Source of the DNA: Capronia americana
Lineage: Eukaryota > Ascomycota > Eurotiomycetes > Chaetothyriales > Herpotrichiellaceae
Assembly: GCA_016110215.1 (NCBI GenBank)
Contig: JADWQD010000005.1
Coordinates: forward strand, 620,001-684,000
Length of the DNA: 64,000 bases
Direction of reading: 5' to 3'
The first letter of the stretch is position 1. Every line of letters begins with the position of its first letter. The translations under genes were made by a program, and so were the position numbers. Shown in pieces: positions 54,997 to 64,000 of this stretch. The notes beneath the pieces were generated by a model. The model made no database searches. It was not told the DNA's origin and saw nothing but the letters and a program-made list of their open reading frames with translations.

Positions 54997-56277
54997 CTAG
55001 AATTTGAGAGTCTTCGGCTGTTCCCAGGGGAAGGTCTGGTCGCTGAAGTGACCGTTCTTGGCGGTTCGGCAGTAGATGGGGTTAGTGAGGTTGAGTTCCT
55101 TGACAATGACACCGGGTCGAAGGTCGAAGTTCTTGTGAATAATCTCGACGAGCTCGGCACTGGTCTTGTCACTAGTGCCGTAGGTCTCGACGAACAGGGA
55201 AAGTGGCTCGGCCACACCAATGGCGTAAGAGAGTTGAACCAGACAACGACGAGCCAGGCCTGCGTGAACCAGAGACTTGGCGATCCACCGTGCAAGGTAG
55301 GCGGCAGAGCGATCGACTTTGCTGTAGTCCTTGCCGGAGAAGGCACCCCCACCGTGGGCGCCCCAGCCACCGTAGGTGTCGACAATGATCTTGCGGCCAG
55401 TGAGGCCAGCGTCACCTTGAGGCCCACCAATGATGAAGAGGCCGGATGGTTGGATGTGGTAGACAGTCTTGTCGTCGAGGTACTTGGCGGGAATGACCTT
55501 CTTGATGATTTTCTCCTTGATTTCCTTTCGTAGCTCCTCGGTGGAGATGTCTTCGGAGTGTTGGGCTGAGACGACGACGGTGTCTACTCTCAAGGGCTTG
55601 ACGGCGCCGCCATCATGCGCATATTCCACGGTGACTTGGGTCTTGGTGTCGGGTCGGAGCCAGGGTAGCTCCCCGGAATTGCGGGCCTCTTTCATGGCAG
55701 CATTGAGCTTGTGGGCCAACTGAATGGTCAAGGGAAGATACTCGGGAGTCTCGTCGGTGGCATAGCCGAACATAATGCCCTGGTCACCGGCACCAAGCTT
55801 TTCCATTGCCTCGTCGTAGTGCAGACCCTGGGCAATGTCGGCAGACTGCTCTTCAATGGCCACCAACACATTGCAAGTCTTGTAGTCAAAGCCCTTGTCG
55901 GAGTGGTCATAGCCAATGTCCTTGATGGTGTTGCGAATGATCTTCTGGTAGTCCAGGCGTGCTTTTGTCGTGATCTCACCGAAGACCATAATCATACCTG
56001 TAGATGTGAGCACGAGGGGGCGCGGTCTTGGGACGAAGTTGCATACCAGTTTTGGTGGCGGTCTCGCAAGCGACTTTGGAGAGAGGATCTTCTTTGAGGC
56101 AGGCATCGAGGATTGCGTCCGAGACTTGGTCACTGAAGGGAGCTGTCAATGGGGGGGATGCTACTGCCGAGGAAGTAGAGGTACTCACGCAATCTTGTCT
56201 GGATGACCCTCACCCACAGATTCTGAGGTGAAGAGGAAAGTGTCGCCTTTCGACGCTCCGTTCGTGAGGCCGGTCAT
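54997..56277 (-). CDS. SAM2: S-adenosylmethionine synthetase
   Basis: Three exons, complement(join(54997..55997,56047..56132,56189..56277)), give 391 residues. It makes S-adenosylmethionine from methionine and ATP in the cytosol. The N-terminal FTSESVGEGHPDKIADQVSD carries the substrate-loop and ATP/metal-binding residues. The second exon ends in ETATKTG and joins MIMVFGEITTKA. GAGDQGIMFGYATDE is the first family signature, and GGGAFSGKDYSKVDRSAAY, with the glycine-rich P-loop-like segment, is the second. All catalytic residues appear intact. The introns (56 and 49 nt) are early in the gene, as in other filamentous fungi. The symbol follows yeast usage; the yeast SAM1/SAM2 split has no meaning here, since only one copy is seen. 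Confidence 0.96.
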
Positions 56278-57664
56278 GTCTGCAACTTTGGGATGTGCTG
56301 TAACGCTACGAGTCAGGAAAACGGTGGTAGAGGCCGCCACGTTGTAGAGATTGTCGGGAATGAATGCGGAGGGTGGAGGACTGTACCAGCTCGAAAGCGA
56401 CGACAAGAAGACAGCCGATCTACCACGCCAGCAGTGCAAGATGACTCTGACTCGATCTGACGGGATGGTCTGTTTGCAACCAGTTAGAAGGAATGGGTGA
56501 GCAAAGGGTGGGAGAGAGATGCACGGCAGTAATTATATCACGAAGGAAAAAATTGGAGGGGGATTCGACTGGGACGCCGCAGATTGGAGAAAAAACGTGC
56601 GCGTCCCCGGCTTGTCGTCCTGATGTCGTTATCAACTTTGACTGGAAGCCCACTGGAAGTGCCTGGCTTTGGCACCAGCACAGGCCCCAGCACCGGCATC
56701 GGCAGCCCGCACAAGCCCTAAGGATAAAGCCCACTAGCCAAATAGCCAACGGGACCAGCAGGTGGCCCCATGCCGGGACTCCCAGCATCCCTCTTTGAGG
56801 CGGGCACCGCTTTCTCCTTGGGATGCGGTGAGCAAACAATGCTAAATGGTGGGTTTTGTCCTTTGCCTTTCTCAGCCTATGGGAGACATTTCCCGAGGCC
56901 TTGATTTGCCCACAGTCTTTGCTGCTCGGATCGCGCAATCGTGTGCCTGCCTTTGTCGCCGAGTTGTTTCCCCTCACTAAATCTTCCGTCTGCATGTTGT
57001 TCCGAAATGTATCCGGCCAGGAGGGGCGCGTCGTCTAAGGCGGTGGCAGAATTTCGTTGTTAATTGCTACGTAGATCAAGTCGAAAATTTTGACGTGGAA
57101 ATTCCAGAGAAGACAACGAGACACAGAAATAAATCCTCTATCTAAGGACTTTTCTACCAAATATCTGTGAAGCACGACGGCGCTAACGCCATTGGGAAAG
57201 ACTGTGGCACGAGGTTGGACGGCCTTTCGTCGAACAACGACACCCAGATATTTCCACCGTCACGTCATAATCTTAACCAGTACACTGCTAAGAAGCATAT
57301 CGCTGTACGGGTCTTAGCACAGGCGGAAATCGTTGGCGCTCTGACACCTCGACAATTTGTGGAGAGTTATCTCCCTGATCGTGCGCAGGACTTTGGCTGG
57401 AATCAAAGGCACAAATCTTTCACACCTGGGACAGTGTAAAGGAGAATGAGACAGCACGGTGTCTGTTCACCACTTTGACAGCCGACTCTGGGAAGGGAGG
57501 AGGCACACAACGAATCTGACATTGAATTTGAGGTCCGGAAACGAGACATACGACTTCAATCCATCAAAGCCTGTTCTTCCGCCCTAACCACCGCTGCCAC
57601 TCCTGTTACATTACCTCCGCCCTGACTGTCTCAGCGCCACCCTACAGCCGTCTCCCTGATCACC
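56278..57664. promoter_or_regulatory. Divergent promoter region of SAM synthetase and GPN3
   Basis: Nearly 1.4 kb between two start codons. A CAGC/CCGGCA-rich run is seen at about 56670-56715, and a C/T-rich run (about 57575-57660) lies just before the GPN3 start. No specific sites were assigned. Confidence 0.45.
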
Positions 57665-58591
57665 ATGTCCAAATTCGGCGTGCTGGTGACCGGCCCTGCT
57701 GGCGCTGGCAAAACAACCTTCTGCACCAGCCTAATAACACACCTGCAACACACGCGGCGCTCCTCCTTCTATGTCAACCTCGACCCCGCGGCCACCTCGT
57801 TCGCCTACACTCCCGACCTGGACATTCGGGACCTGATCTCCCTCGAGGACGTCATGGAGGAGCCCATGTCCTTGGGGCCGAACGGGGGTCTGATCTACTG
57901 CTTTGAATTCCTGCTTCGAAACCTCGATTGGCTATCCGAGGCCATTGACCCACTGACAGAGGAGTATCTGATTATTTTCGATCTACCCGGCCAGATTGAA
58001 TTGTACACGCATATTCCGCTCTTGCCAGAGCTCGTCCGCTACCTGTCACGCATGGGCCCGCTCAATATCAATCTGTGTGCCGCGTACCTCCTCGAAGCGA
58101 CCTTCGTGGTTGACAAGGCGAAATTCTTCGCTGGGACTCTCTCCGCCATGAGCGCCATGATCATGCTCGAACTCCCGCACGTCAACATCTTGAGCAAGAT
58201 GGATCTGGTGAAGGACCAAGTCCCGAAACGGGAACTCAAACGGTTCATCGATCCGGACGCTCAGTTGATCGACGACGACGACACTGGCCGACACCCTCTC
58301 CTACCCTCCACGGGCAGCACAGCATCCGAATACACGGCGCTCGACGTCGGCAACGCGCGCCAAGTCGACAACGTCATGTCCGGTGGCTCTTTCAAGGCCC
58401 TCAACCGGGCGGTGGCCAGGCTGATTGACGATTTCAGCATGGTCTCGTTCCTGCAATTAGACGTCAACGATGAGGAGAGCGTGGGCGATGTGCTGAGCTA
58501 CATCGATGATGCCATTCAATTCCACGAGGCCCAAGAGCCCAGAGACCCGAAGGAGCCGGAGTTGCAGGAGCCGGCGTGGGAGAACGACTGA
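57665..58591 (+). CDS. GPN3: GPN-loop GTPase 3
   Basis: An intronless gene of 308 codons. It is a GTPase of the GPN/PAAG family needed for assembly and nuclear import of RNA polymerases II and III. The P-loop GPAGAGKTTF is at residues 10-19. The family-defining Gly-Pro-Asn loop lies in SLGPNGGLIYCFEFL (about 70-84), and the G3 motif is in IIFDLPGQIELYTHI. The guanine-specificity region is NILSKMDLVKD. The pattern CAAYLLEATFVVDKAKFFAG, followed by LSAMSAMIMLELPHVN, is the GPN3 (not GPN1 or GPN2) version. The C-terminus DVNDEESVGDVLSYIDDAIQ is the usual helix, ending with a short acidic tail. It stops 290 bp before the stop of the convergent APQ12 gene. Confidence 0.95.
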   Translation: MSKFGVLVTGPAGAGKTTFCTSLITHLQHTRRSSFYVNLDPAATSFAYTPDLDIRDLISLEDVMEEPMSLGPNGGLIYCFEFLLRNLDWLSEAIDPLTEEYLIIFDLPGQIELYTHIPLLPELVRYLSRMGPLNINLCAAYLLEATFVVDKAKFFAGTLSAMSAMIMLELPHVNILSKMDLVKDQVPKRELKRFIDPDAQLIDDDDTGRHPLLPSTGSTASEYTALDVGNARQVDNVMSGGSFKALNRAVARLIDDFSMVSFLQLDVNDEESVGDVLSYIDDAIQFHEAQEPRDPKEPELQEPAWEND

Positions 58592-58881
58592 GCCGAAGGA
58601 CGGGAAGTAGGGTAATGGTCGGAGTAGCGATGATTGACAGGCGGTTCGTGTATGACCATCCAAAAAAGGGTCAACTATTCAGCGTTGGCGTCGGAGGTAG
58701 TGTGCTTGCATTTTCATGGTCCGGTCGAGGTTAAAAGCAGACAGCCTCCAAGAGATACCCAAATCATCCAGTGCTTTGATTTTGATTATCATCCCACCCC
58801 CCATACCTCGCTTGCAAGGCGTAGCCGGTATTCCTCGAGTCAACATTATCCGGGCTGAAACTGCGAGTATCGACGCCTCGA

Positions 58882-59418
58882 TCACGTCCATCCACTCCTC
58901 CCCTTTTGTCTCCCTCGGCCCACAGGAACTTGCTGTCTCCGACCACCATAGGAATTGCTCCACGCACCATTCCCATAGCCGCCTCCATAGCCACCGGTCC
59001 TGTTATCCCTCTCATGGCCATTTCCCACGACCTTGTCCTCCACCAGCCCCCAAAGGATGCCAAACATCCATTCCGCATCACTGATCGACTTCTGAAACCC
59101 ATTCCGATTGATGTAGAAGACCGCCTGCACCAGCACGAGCGCCAGGGCAACCTTGATGAGGAAAAACACCCAGCCGATCACACTGCGCCGGATGTAGTCT
59201 GCAATCTTGAAGGAGAGGTAGACGGTGAGGAGGAAAGCGGCGAGAGAGACCATGTCTCCGTTCGAGGCGGCAGAGAGGATGGAGGTGAGGAACGGGGAGA
59301 TGTTGTTGGAGAGGGACTGTAGCGGGTCGGGTAGGTAAGGGAGAATGTAACTGTTGTACAGGTCCGCGAAGTGGTAGATGACCGAGGGCAGCGGAGCACT
59401 TGGTTGTGGTGGTGCCAT
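58882..59418 (-). CDS. APQ12: Nuclear pore assembly and biogenesis protein, APQ12 family
   Basis: An intronless frame of 178 codons from the ATG at 59418. The Apq12/NPA family (PF12716) proteins are small membrane proteins of the nuclear envelope and ER, needed for nuclear pore assembly and membrane fluidity. Two hydrophobic segments, MVSLAAFLLTVYLSFKIADY and VIGWVFFLIKVALALVLVQA, lie close together with a short basic turn (IRRS) between, matching the hairpin topology of the family. The N-terminal region YLPDPLQSLSNNISPFLTSI is the conserved amphipathic stretch. The C-terminal 50 residues are Gly/Arg/Tyr-rich and probably disordered. No signal peptide is predicted, which fits tail-inserted topology. 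Confidence 0.85.
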   Translation of the reverse strand: MAPPQPSAPLPSVIYHFADLYNSYILPYLPDPLQSLSNNISPFLTSILSAASNGDMVSLAAFLLTVYLSFKIADYIRRSVIGWVFFLIKVALALVLVQAVFYINRNGFQKSISDAEWMFGILWGLVEDKVVGNGHERDNRTGGYGGGYGNGAWSNSYGGRRQQVPVGRGRQKGRSGWT

Positions 59419-60531
59419 TTTCGCCGGATCGTTCAGTCTGGGACGGAAAGGTCAAGGTGCGCGATCTCAAGGAAAGGTGCGAAGAAAGCCGTTTAATACA
59501 GGAGAGGCGCAGAATTCTGGCCTGCTTTGTCGGAGTGGACTGTCTCAGAAGAGATTCAGACGAACGGCCGCAGTTGTCTTGGGCTTGCCGTCAACGAGCA
59601 GTAATGAGAGTCGACTGCCTGGTCTTTCACCACGACGTCGACATGTACGAGCCTCGGCTTTGACGATAACCTGCACGCCTCCTGTGGTGAAGGCGAGATC
59701 TCAGGGAGAAAATAAGTGGGAGTTGAAGATGGCGATGTGCCAGTCCTCGACGACGACGGTAAACAAGTGATGATCAGAAGCGCGGGGAAATTGTATGTAC
59801 GTGTGGAAGTCAAATGACTGTGGGCCCCCCTGGTTCCAGCTGCGGATATCTTTCAAGCGAGCCACAGCAGCCCCGTCCAGAACAGTGCTCTGTACCGGGT
59901 ACTACACAATATGTACACAGGACTCCGAACGTGTCTTCTGTCGGCCATCACGAGTCCCCACGCGCCATTAAATAACGAGCACGAGAAGGAAGAGAAGGCA
60001 GAATCATGGAAAGAGCATCTCATTCGAGCAGCCAGTCACTCATCGTCGGCTGGCACCTCGTGTCGAGGACTTTGACTCTGCCCAAGCTGTGATCAATGTC
60101 ATCACCTCTGAACGCTCCCACCGCATTCATGGCGGCCGGGCAGGACCCAACATCTCTGCATATCCAAGTTCATCCAGATCCCCCCTCCCTTCTTTCTGCC
60201 CCCTTTTGACATCTAATTAATAGTCATATTGTGCTGATATACAATCCCTCCTTCTGCAAAGGGTATCATGGCAAGTCCCAGACCGCTCATGGCGGCGAGA
60301 CTCCCTAACAACAAACACAAAACTCCATTTGCGAGAGTTCAGATGGACACCTGACTCTGCACCAGAACCGCCAAATCGTTATCCACAATGCGATGATGCC
60401 GCAGAATATAAATCCATCGCTAATATGCGTCCATTAAATATGTGGCAGAACCAAAAAGATTCCAAAATGACAAGCATGTTCAGGTTGATTCACATAACGG
60501 TGCCAGCGGAGGCAGGGTCATGACTGTACCA
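59419..60531. other. Intergenic, APQ12 promoter and 3' flank of coiled-coil gene
   Basis: About 1.1 kb with several chance frames. The section at about 60160-60250 is pyrimidine-rich. No feature was recognised. Confidence 0.4.
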
Positions 60532-63488
60532 TTAATAGTCTGAAGCATAGTTGAAATCCTCGTTGAGGAGTGCCTGCACCTTCTCGCGTTCAGCGGTAAT
60601 GGCAGCTTCAAGCCGTCTTGTCTGGCGGAGGGCTTCGTCTCTGTTCATGCAAGTTAGCGATCGTGGGACTCTTGAGCTGACCGTGATTCTTACCTTTCCG
60701 ACTCCAAGTCGGCAACACCCATCTGAGCCGTGTTCATCCGCCCAACGACTTCTCCCATCTCTTTCTCTGCTTCTGCGAGCGCTTTCTCAAGCTCGGCGAC
60801 TTTATTCTCAAGGTACTCGGTCTTCAGAGCTTGCTGCAATGCTATGCCAGGTCCAGAAGTGGTCTGATCCAGACGTGGGCTCTTTCTAGAATTGACGAAC
60901 ATGGGTGACATCGGAGAATGAGGCATTGTGGGTGTCAAATACCCTGGTGTCTTACGGCCAGATTTCGTGCGCATCAATTGGATGTTGTGGCTGGCTCTTA
61001 GAACGCGAACATCTTCCTCGTGTTTCATGACCGCGGTCTCGGATTGCATTTGGGCCACGGTGATAATCTCTTCCAATTTCTTGAGCTTTGTCTGGAGCTC
61101 GTTGATCTGCTCAGCCGATGCTTCTTGGTTGCGCTCGCCTCTCTGCACGGCCGTTGTGAGTCGATTCCTCAGGTCAGCATTGGCTTTGATTTGTTTTTTG
61201 ACCTGAGCAGCCAGCGACTCAGACCTCTGGGCTGACATTTCGAGTTCCATGGAAAGCTCCTGCTCGCTGTGAAGCGAGCCGAGAGACTCTTGATGCCGAG
61301 CTTGTTCTCGCTGCTGCTCAAGCTGCTTCAAAGCTTGCTCAAGCGACGATGAAAGGATCTCTGGCGCAGTTTCATCGCGGGCTTGCAGTAGCCTTTGCAG
61401 GCTGGTCGTCTCTTGTTTACTGCGGTCGAGGTCCATTTTCAGACCTGACAGGCCCTTTTCGCACTGCCATTTCTGTTCGAGAGCGTCATCTGCCCGTTTT
61501 CGAAGGAGATTGATCTCCGAGCGCAGAGTTCGGACCTCTCGTTCATAACCTCCTGCTTTCATGGTGTGTGATGAAGTTGCTCGATCGCGTTCGGCTTCAG
61601 TGAGCTTGAGCCGCTTCTCGAATTGCCGACGCTGAGCCTCTTGTCGTCGTAACAAATATTTAACAGTTGTGTGCAATGCGTTTCGTTGTTCTGTCACATC
61701 CTTCAATTGCTCAGCAAGGGGTTGCTGATTCTCAGGGACGCCGCCGCGGTTGACCGTGGAATTTGACCTGGATAGCGAATTGGAGCGGTTCAGTGTGGCT
61801 CTCGAGTTCGACCTGTTCAAAACAGTATTGGAACGTTGCAGACCACCCATCCTCGTAGGCGCCATTGAAGTTGTTGGCGACTGAACCATTTCTCCCTCCT
61901 CGGCAATCGATTGGAACTGCATATTCATTGCTCGAGCGCTCTGAAGCGCAGCGTTTTCATCTCTCAAACTCTGAAGTTCCTGTTGCAGTCGCGTAAATTC
62001 GTAGTCCGATTTTTGAGACTCGGAGAAGCTGGTTTCGAGACCTTCAATTTGCGCCCGCAGCTGAGGTACTACTTCGTCACGAAGGTTGTCTCTTTCGTTT
62101 CGATGTTGCTCCAAGTCGACGCGCAAGGCCGTTAACAGGTCCTCGAAATTCTCTTTGGTTTGCCTCTCCTCTCCCAGCCGTCTCCTGGCGTCCTCTAGGG
62201 CAACCTCCAACTCCCTGACTCTGGCAGTAATGTCGGCGGACTCGTTGTTGTCTCGTCGGGAAAGGGAAAGCTTCTGCTCGAGTATCTGAATATGTGACTC
62301 CAATGCCTGTCTACTCGATCTTTCATTTTGCCACTTTCGCGTCATGTCGGCCTTCAGCTGCGCCCTGAGCTGCTCCGACTCCCTCTTGATCCGTTGTATG
62401 TCTTCCTTAGTGTTGCCCTCACTAGTCGACGGCCTTATTGAGCTGGTCCCGGAGTCAGAGAAGTAGTCGCTGGTTCGGTCAGGCTCTCTGTTGGCAGCGG
62501 GCCCCTCAGTCTGGAGTTGCTCCACGATATCCTCCAAGTCCATTTCCCGTTTGATTGAGTTGGCAAGCTCGGTGCTGATGTCGCGAAGCTCAGCTTCGAG
62601 CTGCGATATTCGGCTCCCATCACTACTGCCCATTGGTTGGACGTACGAGCTGCCGTCGAAGTCTATCGAGTCCTGAGATGGCTGCGAGGTGGGAGGTCTG
62701 GGAGCCGTGGAGGGAAACGGGTAGCCCTGGGAAGAATGTGTAGAGACATGGGGGGAAGGGCCGTAGGGTGACGGGAGTGGTGACTTGCGGTCGGAGATGT
62801 CTGTAACCGAGGAGTCGCTGCTTGGCGATGCGGCTGGCTTGCGGCTGAAGAAGGACGTAAACTTGCTCCCCGGGGTCTGGGGTTTCTTCACGTCTATCAC
62901 TGTGAGAGACCTTGTGGACGAGGTCGAATCCGTCCGCAAAGGCGGAGGCCTCGACCCTGGTTTGAGACCCATATCCTCCTCTACGATAACGCCATCTACC
63001 GAGTAACCATTTGATCGTTTCGATGCGTGACTCCGACTTGGAGAGCCTGCGATGTTCTCGGCCGCAATTCGAGAGAGGGATCCGTTGGTATTTGTTCTTG
63101 TGAGACTGTTCGGGGCTGTGTTTCTTGTGTCACTGGTCGGTGAGTTGTTGAGTCCTCTGATTTGGTCAGCTTGTCGAGTCGCGCCGTTAGCATGGGAGCC
63201 CACCTACATCTGGGTTGTAGCATCAGACGGTACCCTCTTCCTTTGAATCTTCGGTGGTGGGAATTGGAGGGGCTGCTGAGGCGAAGGCACGTCGGGGGAC
63301 TTGACAATGGGCGACGCGCTGGAAGGGAGTGGTTTTCGACGGACGGGAGAGCTCGGGGAGAAGGGCTTCAGGGCGGCCGAGAGGGAACTGGAGAGGGAAG
63401 GGAGACGTTGTAGAGGAGGATATCCTTTCGGAGGTGGTGGAGGAGGAGGAGCAGGCGCAGAAGCGAGACCTCGAGCATTGTCGTCCAT
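60532..63488 (-). CDS. Large coiled-coil protein with proline-rich N-terminus, 950 residues
   Basis: Three exons, complement(join(60532..60640,60694..63156,63208..63488)). Exon 1 encodes MDDNARGLASAPAPPPPPPP and a Ser/Pro-rich stretch. The 51 nt intron joins PSDATTQ-IGLNNSPTS; the 53 nt last intron joins DLESER-DEALRQTRRLEA, ending NEDFNYASDY. Residues about 210-900 are nearly continuous heptad-like helix with few prolines (ISQLEAELRDISTELANSIK, EYLENKVAELEKALAEAEKE), broken near 410-460 by an Asn/Arg/Ser-rich linker (RSNSRATLNRSNSLSRSNST). It resembles fungal proteins annotated as 'M protein repeat' proteins, a name based on coiled-coil similarity only. A cytoskeletal or polarity scaffold is plausible from the polyproline run, which could bind profilin or SH3 partners; that is inference. 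Confidence 0.85.
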
Positions 63489-63598
63489 GGTGGACTGTCA
63501 ACACCCAGGGTGACTGTGGAGGTGGCCGACCGTGAGCGGCGGTAGACAAATCGAGGACCTTTGACGCTGTCCGACGCCCGTTTAGAGTAGCGACATGG

Positions 63599-64000
63599 TT
63601 AGACCGGTGCTTTGGGCATGTAGATCAGCCACACAGAAGTAGCGATCCCACACAACGCTCTGCTGGTGGAACGCAACGAGTCTGGCTGATTTGCGATTGA
63701 TAGTGTGAGAGGGTGCTCGAGGTACCAGGAGAGGATCGCGTGGCCGACGAGCAGTCCAAGTGGGTTAGTCTGCAGGCGCCCTATTGGCCCAGCTCCAAAA
63801 TTAAGCTCACTAATTCTCGACAAGCGGCTACAGCTGCGACACCGTCTCGAGCATCGGGACAGGCTAGAGCAGGAGACGACCGAATTTGCAGATGGATTGC
63901 TGCTCGAGGAGCGTCGAGAAAGCGAGATTGTCGACCGAGTCCTTTGTTGTCCAGTGGCTGCATATGATTGCGAAGGCAGATGCAGCAGCTCGCTACGGGA
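63599..64000 (-). CDS. Possible C-terminal part of a gene running off the right edge
   Basis: On the minus strand one frame is open from the window edge to a stop at 63599, 133 codons. Its upstream part is Ser/Arg-rich (RSTISLSRRSSSSNPSANS), and the last third reads GLLVGHAILSWYLEHPLTLS, then CGIATSVWLIYMPKAPV, with two mildly hydrophobic stretches. An acceptor-like CCTGCAG lies inside, so part may be intron. I recognise no family. If real, it would end only 111 bp before the coiled-coil gene on the same strand. A chance frame of this length is possible, so this is a weak call. Confidence 0.25.
   Translation of the reverse strand, partial: SRSELLHLPSQSYAATGQQRTRSTISLSRRSSSSNPSANSVVSCSSLSRCSRRCRSCSRLSRISELNFGAGPIGRLQTNPLGLLVGHAILSWYLEHPLTLSIANQPDSLRSTSRALCGIATSVWLIYMPKAPV

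Noticed and set aside
1..64000. Secondary-metabolite cluster or prophage-like island
   Set aside because: No polyketide synthase, NRPS, terpene cyclase, cluster regulator or phage-type gene was found; the enzymes present are scattered among housekeeping genes.

Overview
The window is nuclear DNA of a filamentous ascomycete (Pezizomycotina). The evidence is short spliceosomal introns (about 42-120 nt) with GT-AG ends and CTRAC-like branch sites, genes close together on both strands, and families found only or mainly in filamentous ascomycetes (HET domain, DUF3433, fungal CorA-like proteins). The gene content fits a eurotiomycete, but I cannot place it further from sequence alone. No tRNA, rRNA, CRISPR array or intact transposon was seen. 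Exon structures were worked out by hand from splice sites, reading-frame continuity and recalled family conservation. All joins given keep the frame open.

Left part (1-16 kb): the 3' end of a thioredoxin; a five-exon major-facilitator permease of the allantoate/ACS type; a tiny C2H2 zinc-finger protein; a three-exon HET-domain protein; the mitochondrial iron-sulfur factor IBA57/CAF17; a J-domain splicing factor of the Cwf23 type; an unrecognised 514-residue nuclear-looking protein; and a divergent pair made of an ACMSD-like amidohydrolase and a 2-oxoglutarate/Fe(II) dioxygenase.

Middle part (16-38 kb): a 1536-residue DUF3433 membrane protein; two intron-rich housekeeping genes with very small exons, TVP18 (four exons, one of 16 nt) and NTF2 (seven exons, the first of 7 nt); a conserved protein of unknown function; HMG-CoA synthase (ERG13); a short-chain dehydrogenase; a 162-residue hydrophilic protein with one repeat module in each of its first two exons; the tRNA thiolation protein NCS2; and a DUF4112 membrane protein.

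Right part (38-64 kb): the decapping enzyme DCP2 with a long disordered tail; a WD40 protein of the WDR44/Dgr2 type with a C-terminal zinc ribbon; a CorA-like membrane protein without the GMN signature; a second HET-domain gene; a gene-poor 2.6 kb stretch with coding-like remnants; S-adenosylmethionine synthetase; the GPN3 GTPase; the nuclear-pore biogenesis protein APQ12; a 950-residue coiled-coil protein; and an open frame running off the right edge.

Most of the region is ordinary chromosomal housekeeping sequence, with no gene cluster or defence island. The less ordinary parts are the two HET genes (allorecognition-type), a hairpin element at about 49.97-50.26 kb that looks like a non-autonomous DNA transposon, the repeat-bearing protein at 34 kb, and the microexon genes.
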